Assembly: GCF_009917385.1 (NCBI RefSeq)
Contig: NZ_QWLJ01000005.1
Location: 62,001 to 126,000, forward strand
Direction of reading: 5' to 3'
From: Roseburia sp. 1XD42-34
Lineage (GTDB): Bacteria; Bacillota; Bacilli; Bacillales; Amphibacillaceae
Length of the DNA stretch: 64,000 nt
This document shows, one piece after another, positions 44,329 to 55,207 of this stretch. The notes below the pieces were generated by a model. It saw nothing but the letters and a program-made list of their open reading frames with translations. It was not told where the DNA came from and made no database searches. Positions within the stretch are counted from its first letter, which is position 1; every line of letters starts with the position of its first letter. The position numbers and the translations under genes are program-made.

Positions 44329-46656
44329 TTACATAAAATCATACGGGGAAAGATTAGCGTCCTCGGTTTCAAAAACAGTTGAATTTTGTCCGTCCCGTTC
44401 TCGCTCCTCACCCAGCTTTTCAACCAAGTGCTGCGTCAGTGTTGTATACCGCTGATTTGTATGCTTTGTAGCAACTCCATCCAAAAATGAATTTTGATCC
44501 CCGCAGATAATCAACGATTGCTTACTTCTTGTTATAGCTGTATATAATAAGTTTTTCCTTAGCATTCGTTGATATGCTCGAACAACTGGCAAAATGACAA
44601 TCGGGAATTCACTTCCTTGCGATTTATGAATGGAAATACAGTATGCAAGCATAATATTACGGTAATCTTTCCGTTCATAAACTACTTCACGGTCTTCGAA
44701 AGCAATAACAAGTTGTTCTTCTTGTTCGGTATTCTCTTCCTCACGGAAAATAGCTACAACTTCGCCAATATCTCCATTATAAACGCCGTCTTCAGGCTGA
44801 TTGACAAGCTGAATTACCTTGTCGCCGGTTCGAAAGATAGCTTCAGCAGTTCTAACTTCTCTTTTTTGTTCTGTTTTTGGGTTAATCACTTTTTGGAGCT
44901 CTTGATTGAGTTTTGTAATTCCCGCTTCCGAACGATACATTGGTGCAAGAACTTGAATATCCTTTGACTCAATTCCCTTCTCGATTGCTTTTTTAAATAT
45001 TTTAGTAATCACATCGACCATTTGTATCTCGTTACAATGAATGAAATTAAAATCATGATCCTTTTGTAAGTTCACTGGTTCATCCTTTTTTATTTCATGT
45101 GCAAGTTGAATAATTTTCGAGCCTTCTTTTTGCCGATATACTTCTGTCAGTCGAACGTAAGGAATCCGATCCGTACTTAATAAATCAGATAAGACCTGAC
45201 CAGGACCGACAGACGGCAATTGATCCTCATCGCCAACAATCAGCACTTGCATGTCATCAGGTATAGCTTTAAAAAGATGGTTAGCTAACCAAATATCTAC
45301 CATTGAAAATTCATCAATAATAATAAACTTCCCACTAAGTGGCTCATGTTCATTCTTTTCAAAGCTTTGATTTCCATCCCATCCCAATAATCGGTGGACC
45401 GTCATTGCTGGAAGCCCCGTCGATTCATTTAACCGCTTCGCAGCTCTACCAGTTGGAGCTGTTAGAATAAATGGAAAGTCACCTTTATGATCGTAATCCT
45501 CTGGACGTAGCGCTAAATCATGGATCGTGGCGTATGCCTTTAGAATGCCTTTAATAACCGTTGTTTTTCCTGTTCCTGGTCCACCTGTAAGAATCATGAC
45601 TTTTGCATGGAGGGCCTGGTTAATTGCAGTGAATTGCTCTTTACCATAGGATAATATTTCTTCCTCTTCAATATCACCTATAATCTTCATAAGTTCAGCC
45701 ATGGGAGTTTGGTGCTCAATCGGCTTTTGTAAAATCCGCTTTAACTGCGAACTAAACCCATCCTCGGCATAGTAAAGCGAAGGTAAATAAACATTTCCAT
45801 CTTGGACAATTACTTTTTTATCTTTATTTAAGACCTTCAATTTATCGATAATCATTGACTCTGTTAATTCTTCTGTATTTAACAGCGAAAAAATAGATGT
45901 AATGCAAAAATCCATAGGTAAATAAACATGCCCATCTTGAACAGAACTTTGCAGTACATAGATACAACCTGCTCCCACCCGAGTAGGATGCGTAGCTGGC
46001 AGTCCCATTTGTCTAGCAATTTCATCAGCAGTCCGAAACCCAAATCCTTCGATATCAAACACGAATTGGTATGGATCTGCTTCCAATAACGGAACAGCTT
46101 CATCTTTATACTGTTGATAAATCTTTTGGGACATTTTCAAACCAATATTATATTGGGATAAATGGACGGCTACATGCTCAAACCCTTGATTTTCTTGGAT
46201 AGTAGCGCGTAATTGATCCGCCGTTTTCGCTTTTATTCCTGGAACAGCATATAATGCCTCTGGATCATCCATAATTTTTGTAATTGCATTTTCACCTAGT
46301 TGCTGGACAATCTTGGTAGCTGTTTTTTTACCAATACCATAAAATAGATCGCTGGATAAATAAGCAATCAATCCATCCTTCGTATCAGGAATAAATGTTT
46401 TGTAAGAAGTTACTTTATATTGAGTGCCAAATCGTGGATGCTTGTCAAATATGCCATAAAAATAATAGCTGGTTTCCGGCTGCAGATTAAAGAAATAACC
46501 CTTAATTACAATTGTTTTATCTTCAAAGGCTTCGTTTGTATCCAATACTTTAATTTTGGCAATTGAAAAATGCTCCGCCTCATTTTGAAAAATCAAATGA
46601 AGGAGTTCGCCTCGAATATAACTTTCATGCTCAGCCGTTTGTTTTATTTGTTCCAT
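44329..46656 (-). CDS. recD2: RecD2 helicase (RecD-like 5'-3' DNA helicase)
   Basis: SF1B helicase in DNA repair not bound to RecBC. 775 residues from ATG 46656, nine bases after GGAG. The N-terminal extension (OB and helix-hairpin-helix parts, AVPGIKAKTADQLRATIQE) is RecD2-specific. Helicase motifs include LTGGPGTGKTTVIKGIL, IIDEFSMVDIWL, VGDEDQLPSVGPGQVLSDLL and YCISIHKSQGSEFPIVILP. It lies next to yrrB. Confidence 0.96.
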   Translation of the reverse strand: MEQIKQTAEHESYIRGELLHLIFQNEAEHFSIAKIKVLDTNEAFEDKTIVIKGYFFNLQPETSYYFYGIFDKHPRFGTQYKVTSYKTFIPDTKDGLIAYLSSDLFYGIGKKTATKIVQQLGENAITKIMDDPEALYAVPGIKAKTADQLRATIQENQGFEHVAVHLSQYNIGLKMSQKIYQQYKDEAVPLLEADPYQFVFDIEGFGFRTADEIARQMGLPATHPTRVGAGCIYVLQSSVQDGHVYLPMDFCITSIFSLLNTEELTESMIIDKLKVLNKDKKVIVQDGNVYLPSLYYAEDGFSSQLKRILQKPIEHQTPMAELMKIIGDIEEEEILSYGKEQFTAINQALHAKVMILTGGPGTGKTTVIKGILKAYATIHDLALRPEDYDHKGDFPFILTAPTGRAAKRLNESTGLPAMTVHRLLGWDGNQSFEKNEHEPLSGKFIIIDEFSMVDIWLANHLFKAIPDDMQVLIVGDEDQLPSVGPGQVLSDLLSTDRIPYVRLTEVYRQKEGSKIIQLAHEIKKDEPVNLQKDHDFNFIHCNEIQMVDVITKIFKKAIEKGIESKDIQVLAPMYRSEAGITKLNQELQKVINPKTEQKREVRTAEAIFRTGDKVIQLVNQPEDGVYNGDIGEVVAIFREEENTEQEEQLVIAFEDREVVYERKDYRNIMLAYCISIHKSQGSEFPIVILPVVRAYQRMLRKNLLYTAITRSKQSLIICGDQNSFLDGVATKHTNQRYTTLTQHLVEKLGEERERDGQNSTVFETEDANLSPYDFM

Positions 46657-46675
46657 CCAAAAACACTCCATCTTT

Positions 46676-47350
46676 TTACTTACTATCTATCATATGGAGG
46701 AAAGCAGTTACTCTTTTTCGTCCGTTGGCTGCCAAAACATGGTCTGGCTGAATACGTAATGCTTCCCCAAAAAGCTCTAATGCCTTTTCTAGTTGTTCAT
46801 TATATAGGGCTATGACACCTAAGTTATAGTATGCATCACTATGATTATCATTCTTCTGAAGCACTTTATAAAAAATTCCTTCCGCCTCTTTTAAATGTTC
46901 ACATTGTGCTAGACTCAACCCGTATTGAAAGAGAAATTCCTCATCATCCGGATTAAGTTCTACTGCTCGTAATAAATAAGGTAAAGCCAATTTATAATAC
47001 TCCTGATGTTGCAGAGTCATCCCTAGTAAATAATAGGTATCTGCTTCCATTAACCCGTATTTTATCGCTGTTTGTAAATGTTTCTGAGCTTTAGCATACA
47101 ACGACTGCTCATAATAGAGATTACCCAAGCCATAATGAGCGGTTGCTGCCTGCGGATCCAATTCAATTGCCCTTTCAAAAAAGCGTTGTGCGCGTTCTGC
47201 ATCTTGTATATGCAACAGGAAGTTACCAAAGTTTGTATACCCCACTGGATCATTGGGATGTTCTTCAATAATTTCCGCAAATAAAGCAGCAGCTTTGTCC
47301 AACTTATTATTTTGCATTGCGGTTATAGCTTGTTGTAGCTTATCCTTCAT
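46676..47350 (-). CDS. yrrB: TPR repeat protein YrrB
   Basis: 224 residues made almost wholly of about six tetratricopeptide repeats, for example TNFGNFLLHIQDAERAQRFF and YYNLGVIALYNEQLEKALEL. No signal peptide, so cytoplasmic, probably a protein-protein adaptor. The conserved place between mnmA and recD2 matches B. subtilis yrrB. Confidence 0.9.
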   Translation of the reverse strand: MKDKLQQAITAMQNNKLDKAAALFAEIIEEHPNDPVGYTNFGNFLLHIQDAERAQRFFERAIELDPQAATAHYGLGNLYYEQSLYAKAQKHLQTAIKYGLMEADTYYLLGMTLQHQEYYKLALPYLLRAVELNPDDEEFLFQYGLSLAQCEHLKEAEGIFYKVLQKNDNHSDAYYNLGVIALYNEQLEKALELFGEALRIQPDHVLAANGRKRVTAFLHMIDSK

Positions 47351-47364
47351 TGTAAAACTCCTCG

Positions 47365-48798
<1,434 letters not shown>

Positions 48799-49944
48799 TT
48801 ACAGACGAGTCAAACGCTTCACGCTTTTAGCTACACGTTGAGCAGCAGTGTTTATGTTTTCGGTAGTATTAGCCAGTCCAAAGCTAAATCGGATTGAGTT
48901 TGTCGTACATTCATGTCCTTTTCCAAACATAGCAGTAAGTACATGAGAAGGTTCTACAGATCCTGCAGTACAGGCACTCCCACTAGAAGCTGCGATTCCA
49001 TCTAAATCTAAATTTGTTAATAATGCCTCCACATTTGTTTTAGGAAAACTCATATTCACGATGGAAGCAATCGTAGACTGCTGGTCTCCATTAATTTGAA
49101 AAACAATTTCTTGCTCACGCAAACGGGCTATAAATTGTTGCTTGAAACCTTCATATGTCTTGAGCCGTTGCTCTCTTTCATCTATCGCTAGTTGCACTGC
49201 CCTTTCAAATCCTACAATTCGCGCCACATCTTCTGTACCTGCGCGGCGTTTTCTTTCTTGTTCTCCACCATATTGCAACGATTGAAGCTTCACATCTTCA
49301 TTAGCAAAAAGAAAGCCGACACCCTTTGGACCGTTTATTTTATGAGCAGATACAGTCAACATATCAACCCCTAATTCACGAACATCGATATCTATTAAAC
49401 CAAAAGCTTGAACGGCATCGGTATGGAAATAAGCTTGATGATTCTCGAGTTCTGCAGCAATCTCTTTAATCGGTTGTACCACACCAGTTTCATTATTGAC
49501 ATACATAACAGAAACTAGAATGGTTTCGTTGGTTAGCGCGTTGCTCACGTCCTCGACAGCTATCTTTCCATCTTCTTTTATTTGCAGGTATGTCACATCA
49601 AAGCCTTCTTTTTCCAATTGTTCAGCTGTGTGTAATACCGCATGATGCTCTTGGGAAGATACAATAATATGCTTTCCTTTATCCTTATTGGCTCTTGCTA
49701 CCCCAATCAAAGCTAAGTTATCCGCTTCTGTCCCGCCACTTGTAAAGATTATTTCCTTTTCCCCTGCTCCAATACTTTTGGCCATATTTAACCTAGCATT
49801 ATCCACCAACTTTCTCGCTTTTCTACCAAAGGCATGCACACTGGATGGATTACCAAACACTTCGCCTTCAACTTCATACATGTGCTTTAATACCTCTGGG
49901 TGAATAGGGGTCGTCGCTGCATGATCTAAATAGATATGTTCCAC
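48799..49944 (-). CDS. yrvO: Cysteine desulfurase (YrvO/IscS type)
   Basis: PLP enzyme that takes sulfur from cysteine and passes it to MnmA. 381 residues. YLDHAATTPIHPEVL opens the protein; the PLP lysine is in SAHKINGPKG (about 202) and the active-site cysteine in SGSACTAGS (about 325). The gene order cymR-yrvO-mnmA is that of B. subtilis, which supports a dedicated role in tRNA thiolation. Confidence 0.93.
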   Translation of the reverse strand: MEHIYLDHAATTPIHPEVLKHMYEVEGEVFGNPSSVHAFGRKARKLVDNARLNMAKSIGAGEKEIIFTSGGTEADNLALIGVARANKDKGKHIIVSSQEHHAVLHTAEQLEKEGFDVTYLQIKEDGKIAVEDVSNALTNETILVSVMYVNNETGVVQPIKEIAAELENHQAYFHTDAVQAFGLIDIDVRELGVDMLTVSAHKINGPKGVGFLFANEDVKLQSLQYGGEQERKRRAGTEDVARIVGFERAVQLAIDEREQRLKTYEGFKQQFIARLREQEIVFQINGDQQSTIASIVNMSFPKTNVEALLTNLDLDGIAASSGSACTAGSVEPSHVLTAMFGKGHECTTNSIRFSFGLANTTENINTAAQRVAKSVKRLTRL

Positions 49945-49966
49945 AAATATCTTTCCTTCCTACCTT

Positions 49967-50386
49967 TTAAATATAAAACATATAAGCATCCTGTGGTTCA
50001 TCGTCATTATGCTCCGCTAAATCTTTTAACGTAGTTGTATCCAACACGTCTTTTACAGCATCACGAATTCTTAACCATAAAGCTTGCTTTGCCGGTTCTT
50101 CATCTTCTATTCCTTCTACAGGTGTAATCGGACCTTCCAAGACACGAATAATATCGCCTGCTTTTATATCCATTGGCTCCTTTGCCAATACATAGCCACC
50201 ATATGCACCGCGAATACTCCGAATTAAGCCCGCATTTCTCAAAGGGGAAGCTAACTGCTCTAAATAATGCTCAGATAATTGATTTTCTTTGGCAATTTGT
50301 TTAAGGGAAGTTGGTCCTTTGCCATGACATTTCGCTAGATGTATCATAAGAGTAAGACCATATCTTCCTTTCGTTGAAATTTTCAT
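49967..50386 (-). CDS. cymR: CymR, Rrf2-family repressor of cysteine metabolism
   Basis: Winged-helix regulator that with CysK senses cysteine supply in B. subtilis. 139 residues from ATG 50386 (MKISTKGRYGLTLMIHLAKC), after GAGGTGTTTGAT. The recognition region LKQIAKENQLSEHYLEQLAS and the RSIRGAYGGYVLAKEP wing are diagnostic. It lacks the three cysteines of IscR-type cluster binders, as CymR does. Divergent from rarA. Confidence 0.93.
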   Translation of the reverse strand: MKISTKGRYGLTLMIHLAKCHGKGPTSLKQIAKENQLSEHYLEQLASPLRNAGLIRSIRGAYGGYVLAKEPMDIKAGDIIRVLEGPITPVEGIEDEEPAKQALWLRIRDAVKDVLDTTTLKDLAEHNDDEPQDAYMFYI

Positions 50387-50542
50387 ATCAAACACCTCAA
50401 TTTAATTAACGTTCCATACACTCATACATGATATTATAGCATGGAACACAAATGACTTGCATACGATTCACTTCTATATGCTTGTCGATCAACATGTAAC
50501 GTAAATAAGCAATTTATCATTATAATATAAAGGACGGTATAA

Positions 50543-51820
50543 ATGAAACAAAAACCACTTGCAGTTCAAATGAGACCAGAGCATATTGACGATATTATTG
50601 GACAAGAACATTTAGTTGGCGAAGGAAAGATCATTCGTCGCATGGTAGCTGCTGAAAGGCTTGCATCCATGATATTATTCGGACCTCCAGGAACTGGTAA
50701 AACATCTATGGCTTCGGCCTTAGCCAAAAGTTTAGGCAAGCAAGTAAAAACATTAAATGCAGTCACCGATAAGAAAAAAGATATGGAGATTGTTGTAGAA
50801 GAGGCCAAAATGACAGGGCAAATAGTTCTCATTTTGGATGAGGTACATCGTTTGGATAAAGCAAAGCAAGACTTTTTACTTCCACATTTGGAAAATAACC
50901 TAATTATCTTGATCGGCTGTACAACTAGTAACCCTTATCATTCCATTAATCCAGCAATTCGCAGCAGATGTCATTTATTTGAATTGCATAAACTAACCAC
51001 TGATCATGTTAAGGAAGCCATTAAACGGGCAATGATAGATCAAGCAAAAGGATATGGAAAGAAGCCCATTCAACTTTCTGATGAGGCATTGGATCATTTT
51101 GCAGTCAGCGCTAACGGAGATCTAAGAGCTGCATTAAATGGCTTTGAATTAGCTGTTTCATCCACACCTGAAAATGAGGAAAACCAAATTTCTATCACTT
51201 TGTCTATAGCAGAAGAATGTATGCAAAAAAAGAGCTTTTCCCATGATAAAAATGGTGACGCACATTATGATGTGCTTTCCGCATTTCAAAAATCTATTCG
51301 GGGCAGTGATGTTGATGCTTCGCTCCACTATTTAGCCAGATTAGTGGAAGCTGGAGATCTCGACAGTATTGCACGGAGAATGATTGTAACTGCTTATGAG
51401 GATATTGGTCTAGCCAACCCTCAAGCCGGGCCTCGAGCATTAGCAGCAGTACAGGCTGCAGAGCGTCTAGGCTTTCCTGAAGCAAGAATCCCGTTGGCTG
51501 TCGCGATTATAGAGTTATGCCTATCTCCTAAATCAAATACAGCCTATAAAGCATTAGACAAAGCTTTGCACGATGTAAGAAGTGGAAAAAGTGGAGAAGT
51601 TCCAACCCATATTAAAGACGCGCATTATGCTGGTGCAAAATCGCTAGGCAGAGGCACTCAGTATCAATATCCACATGATTACGATCACGGCTGGGTAAAG
51701 CAGCAATATTTGCCCGATGCAATTAAACATAAACAATACTATGAACCTAAGGCTACTGGCAAATTTGAACAAGCTATGAAACAAGTTTATGAGAAAATCA
51801 GGAAAGATAAACAGAATTAA
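50543..51820 (+). CDS. rarA: Replication-associated recombination protein RarA (MgsA)
   Basis: AAA+ ATPase acting at stalled replication forks. 425 residues. MRPEHIDDIIGQEHLVGEGK opens it; Walker A is ILFGPPGTGKTSMA (about 49-62), Walker B LILDEVHRL, sensor IGCTTSNPYHSINPAIRSRC, and the C-terminal MgsA tetramer domain has AYEDIGLANPQAG. AAAGGACGG is upstream. Divergent from cymR. Confidence 0.95.
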   Translation: MKQKPLAVQMRPEHIDDIIGQEHLVGEGKIIRRMVAAERLASMILFGPPGTGKTSMASALAKSLGKQVKTLNAVTDKKKDMEIVVEEAKMTGQIVLILDEVHRLDKAKQDFLLPHLENNLIILIGCTTSNPYHSINPAIRSRCHLFELHKLTTDHVKEAIKRAMIDQAKGYGKKPIQLSDEALDHFAVSANGDLRAALNGFELAVSSTPENEENQISITLSIAEECMQKKSFSHDKNGDAHYDVLSAFQKSIRGSDVDASLHYLARLVEAGDLDSIARRMIVTAYEDIGLANPQAGPRALAAVQAAERLGFPEARIPLAVAIIELCLSPKSNTAYKALDKALHDVRSGKSGEVPTHIKDAHYAGAKSLGRGTQYQYPHDYDHGWVKQQYLPDAIKHKQYYEPKATGKFEQAMKQVYEKIRKDKQN

Positions 51821-51929
51821 CGTATAAGTTGCCACTTCTTTGGTAACAATAAGGTTTAACGAGATAACGTGATACTTCTTTCAGTAGGGATTGTTTCAAC
51901 TTCTACTGAATGTTAGTTGAACGAATCAG

Positions 51930-52025
51930 GTATTTAGGTACGGTTATCTCCCTCTTAGACCTCTTTAAATCCTTCATTGGATTAATGAAACGGGGGGCTT
52001 ATAAGTACCTTAATGCCAGATAAAT
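51930..52025 (+). repeat. Dispersed structured repeat, copy E (short form)
   Basis: Core TATTTAGGTACGGTTATCTC to GGGGGGCTTATAAGTACCTT. The outer arms AGGTAC (51936-51941) and GTACCT (52015-52020) pair exactly, although their sequence differs from other copies, where AGGTGCTGT faces ACAGCGCCT. Inner CTCCC faces GGGGG. It lies between rarA and rsfA. Confidence 0.7.
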
Positions 52026-52144
52026 CAAATCTATTAATGTTGTTCAAAAGTAGGAAAATGTACAGCTTCCCTTTGAAGCAAATATGTCTTTTACACTACC
52101 TATCTTGAACAATAGGTTGTTACGTAAAAAGGAGTGGAACAAAA

Positions 52145-52813
52145 ATGGCAAAGGTTAGACAAGATGCATGGTCGCATGAAGATGATTTATTATTAGCAGA
52201 AACCGTATTACGCCACATAAGAGAAGGAAGCACGCAATTAAATGCTTTCGAAGAAGTTGGAGATAAATTAAATCGTACTTCTGCCGCTTGTGGCTTTCGA
52301 TGGAATGCAGAAATACGTAATAAGTACGTGAATGCTATTGATCTTGCAAAACGTCAACGAAAAGAAAAGAAACGGGCTATGGCAAAGGCAGGAAAGGTTG
52401 AGCATAAGCCAACCATTGTAGCTTCTACAAGTCAAAAACAAGAACCAGAGCACAATCAAATGTTTAGTGACATTCCAATGACTTCTGCAGCCGATTTAAC
52501 AATGAATAAGGTAATCCAATTTTTAAGAGGGTTAGAAAAAAAATCATTGGATTCAAATCAATCAAAAGCCTCGCTTGAACAGGTACAAAAAGAAAAAGAA
52601 GCATTACAAAAACAAGTAGATACATTGAACCGAGAGTTACAGCAAACAAAAACTCAGTTAACAACCATGCAGGAAGATTATCAAGCCTTTATCCAAATTA
52701 TGGATAGAGCAAGAAAAATGACTGTATTAGAAGATCAAGGTACGTTGACTGCCCCAGCCTTTCGAATGGATAAAAACGGTAATTTGCAGCAGTTGGCGCA
52801 AGGATCAAACTAA
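52145..52813 (+). CDS. rsfA: RsfA family prespore transcription factor
   Basis: Myb/SANT-like regulator; RsfA of B. subtilis tunes sigma-F genes in the forespore. 222 residues. The N-terminal domain RQDAWSHEDDLLLAETVLRH, then NAFEEVGDKLNRTSAACGFRW, is the RsfA signature. The C-terminal half is a coiled coil (LEQVQKEKEALQKQVDTLNR). Which paralogue it is (RsfA, YlbO or another) cannot be told. GGAG is ten bases before the ATG. Confidence 0.88.
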   Translation: MAKVRQDAWSHEDDLLLAETVLRHIREGSTQLNAFEEVGDKLNRTSAACGFRWNAEIRNKYVNAIDLAKRQRKEKKRAMAKAGKVEHKPTIVASTSQKQEPEHNQMFSDIPMTSAADLTMNKVIQFLRGLEKKSLDSNQSKASLEQVQKEKEALQKQVDTLNRELQQTKTQLTTMQEDYQAFIQIMDRARKMTVLEDQGTLTAPAFRMDKNGNLQQLAQGSN

Positions 52814-52824
52814 GATATCCTTAC

Positions 52825-52881
52825 TTAAAAAAACCTACATTGCTAAAGGAATCGTCCTTTTAAGCAATGTAGGTTTTTTAG
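52825..52881. terminator. Bidirectional terminator between rsfA and 6S RNA
   Basis: AAAAAAACCTACATTGCT and AGCAATGTAGGTTTTTT form a 17-bp stem with an 18-base loop. Poly-T tracts occur on both strands, so it can end rsfA (plus) and the 6S RNA (minus). Confidence 0.88.
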
Positions 52882-53072
52882 CAGTCCCGATCGTGCCGTC
52901 CAGTATAAAGCTTTGATCCCGCTCATGGCAGGTGGGTGCTCTGTTCTATATTTATTGTGCTTCCTCATGGTTAAGGCACGCACGCAACATAGAAACAAAC
53001 GAGCTCCCAATTATAAAGGTGTTCGGTCAAAACACTTTGGTACGGACGAACACATCAGGATTTTACTGTTTG
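52880..53072 (-). ncRNA. ssrS: 6S RNA (SsrS, BsrA-like)
   Basis: Minus-strand RNA of about 190 bases that mimics an open promoter and binds sigma-A RNA polymerase. Landmarks recalled from B. subtilis 6S-1: TCCTGATGTGTTCG at the 5' end, AAGTGTTTTGACCGAACACC, ATAATTGGGAGCTCGTTTG, TGCGTGCGTGCCTTA, and near the 3' end GAGCACCCACCTGCCATGAG and GCGGGATC. Position next to aspS equals that of bsrA. Promoter and terminator flank it. The exact 5' end is estimated. Confidence 0.92.
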
Positions 53073-53079
53073 TAAATAT

Positions 53080-53109
53080 ATTTTAACATGTCATTTCTAA
53101 AAAAATCAA
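53080..53109 (-). promoter_or_regulatory. Promoter of 6S RNA
   Basis: TTGATT (53104-53109), 18 bases, TAAAAT (53080-53085) on the minus strand. Start is predicted about 53072. Confidence 0.7.
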
Positions 53110-53128
53110 TCCTTAACCTTTTCCTAAA

Positions 53129-53314
53129 TTAACGGAAGCTACTTTCACCTGGTGGTTTTCTTGTTTTAATGGCGATTCGATGAAAAATTGAATACTCTTT
53201 TGGTTTTTGACTATAGGATCGTTTGAAAAAATTGTTAGCACTCATTGCATTGCTTACTATCCGAATACTACATTTGTCATTTTTCATAGAATATACAAGC
53301 TTAACTTCATACAC
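53129..53314 (-). CDS. Hypothetical small basic protein
   Basis: 61 residues, MYEVKLVYSMKNDKCSIRIV, strongly basic, ending PPGESSFR. AAGGTG is suitably spaced from the ATG. I do not recognise it; it could be a chance frame in the aspS-6S RNA gap, where B. subtilis has tcdA. It bears no likeness to TcdA. Confidence 0.3.
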   Translation of the reverse strand: MYEVKLVYSMKNDKCSIRIVSNAMSANNFFKRSYSQKPKEYSIFHRIAIKTRKPPGESSFR

Positions 53315-53413
53315 ACACCTTATATCATTCTCTTTATAAACATGTAGGTCCTTACAGCAAAAAGCATCTGCATCCTTTACCTACTATGCCATGTACTAAC
53401 GAGGTTCGAAAAT

Positions 53414-55207
53414 CTATTTATCTGAAGCTTTGTCTTCCTTATGTGAAATGAGCTGGATGGATAATTCATCTAATTGTATCTTGTCTACTTCACTTGGTGC
53501 ATTCGTTAATAGATCAGAAGCAGAAGCTGTTTTCGGGAATAAAATCGTATCTCTTAGATTCGTTCTTCCGGCTAAAAGCATAACGATTCGATCCAATCCT
53601 AAGGCTACACCTCCATGTGGCGGTGCCCCATATTCTAAAGCTTCTAACAAGAAACCAAATTGTTCTCTTGCGTCAGCTTCAGATAATCCTAACACCTTAA
53701 ACATTTCCTGTTGTAGCTCCGTTTGATGAATACGAATCGACCCTCCACCTAATTCATATCCATTTAACACTAAATCATATGCATTTGCTTTCACATTTTC
53801 TGGCTCTGTATCAAGCTTTTCTCTATCCGCTTCTACAGGCGAAGTAAATGGGTGGTGTGCTGCAAAGTACCTACCTTGCTCCTCGTCATATTCCAGTAAT
53901 GGCCAGTCTGTCACCCAGAGAAAGTGAAATGCAGATTGATCAATTAAGCCTAGCTCTTTCCCAAGTTTTAAGCGTAACGCACCTAAACTATCATAAACAA
54001 TATTCGTTTTGTCAGCTACAAATAATAACAAGTCTCCATCTTCAGCTTGTGCTGCTTCCAATAATGCTGTTTTTTCTTCTTCGGAAATAAATTTGGCAAT
54101 TGGCCCTTTTAATTCAGTACCTTCTACTTTGAGCCATGCTAGACCTTTGGCTCCATATACTTTTACAAATTCTGTTAATTTGTCAATGTCTTTTCGAGAA
54201 AGCGCCGTTCCCTGTTGCTTCACATTTAGTAATGCCACTAATCCTCCAGATTCAATAGCGCTTTGAAACACTTTAAAATTGGAATTTTTCACGATGTCAG
54301 CTACATGAATAAGTTCCATGCCAAAACGAGTATCAGGTTTATCAGAACCATAACGTGCCATTGCTTCTTCATAAGGCATTCTCTTTAGCGGCAGTGAGAT
54401 GTCAATCCCTTTCACTTCTTTCATAACATACTGCATCATTTGTTCCGTTAGTTCCATAATTTCATCGCTCGTTAAGAACGATGTCTCAATATCAATTTGG
54501 GTAAATTCAGGCTGACGATCCGCTCGTAAATCTTCATCGCGAAAACAACGGGCAATCTGATAATACTTTTCGAACCCCCCCATCATAATCAGCTGTTTGA
54601 ATAGTTGAGGTGACTGTGGCAAAGCATAAAACTCCCCTTTGTGCACACGGCTTGGAACGAGATAGTCCCTTGCTCCTTCCGGGGTACTTTTCGTTAATAT
54701 AGGGGTTTCCATCTCTAAAAAATGCTGCTCATTTAAAAAGTGTCGAACCGCCTGTGTGATTTGATGACGTAACTTAAACGTATCCTGCAATGGCTGACGT
54801 CGCAAATCAAGGTAACGATACGTTAATCGTAAATCTTCGGAAGTTTCTGCTTTATCTTGAATAGCAAACGGTGGTGTTTTTGCTTTATTTAAAACAGTAA
54901 TTGCTGAAACAATTACTTCAATTTCACCTGTTTTCATATTAGGGTTAATCGTAGATGCATCACGTTTTACAACGGTTCCTTCTACTTCAACCACATACTC
55001 ACTACGAACCGTTTCTGCTATTTCTAATGCTGTCTGCGAATGATCCGGATTAAAAACAATTTGTACCGTACCAGAAGCATCACGTAAATCGATAAATATT
55101 AACCCTCCTAAATCGCGTCGCTTTTGTATCCAACCTTTCAAAAGTACAGACTCGTTTACATTCGTTTCGCTTAATGTGCCTGCCATGATGCGTTGATGCT
55201 TACTCAT
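53414..55207 (-). CDS. aspS: Aspartyl-tRNA synthetase
   Basis: Charges tRNA-Asp. 597 residues: N-terminal OB-fold anticodon domain ([20 protein letters not shown]), class II core with [20 protein letters not shown] and [19 protein letters not shown] (motif 2), a bacterial GAD insertion (about 285-420) and motif 3 [29 protein letters not shown] precedes the start inside the hisS end; the genes overlap by eight bases and share the T-box leader. Confidence 0.97.
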   Translation of the reverse strand: MSKHQRIMAGTLSETNVNESVLLKGWIQKRRDLGGLIFIDLRDASGTVQIVFNPDHSQTALEIAETVRSEYVVEVEGTVVKRDASTINPNMKTGEIEVIVSAITVLNKAKTPPFAIQDKAETSEDLRLTYRYLDLRRQPLQDTFKLRHQITQAVRHFLNEQHFLEMETPILTKSTPEGARDYLVPSRVHKGEFYALPQSPQLFKQLIMMGGFEKYYQIARCFRDEDLRADRQPEFTQIDIETSFLTSDEIMELTEQMMQYVMKEVKGIDISLPLKRMPYEEAMARYGSDKPDTRFGMELIHVADIVKNSNFKVFQSAIESGGLVALLNVKQQGTALSRKDIDKLTEFVKVYGAKGLAWLKVEGTELKGPIAKFISEEEKTALLEAAQAEDGDLLLFVADKTNIVYDSLGALRLKLGKELGLIDQSAFHFLWVTDWPLLEYDEEQGRYFAAHHPFTSPVEADREKLDTEPENVKANAYDLVLNGYELGGGSIRIHQTELQQEMFKVLGLSEADAREQFGFLLEALEYGAPPHGGVALGLDRIVMLLAGRTNLRDTILFPKTASASDLLTNAPSEVDKIQLDELSIQLISHKEDKASDK

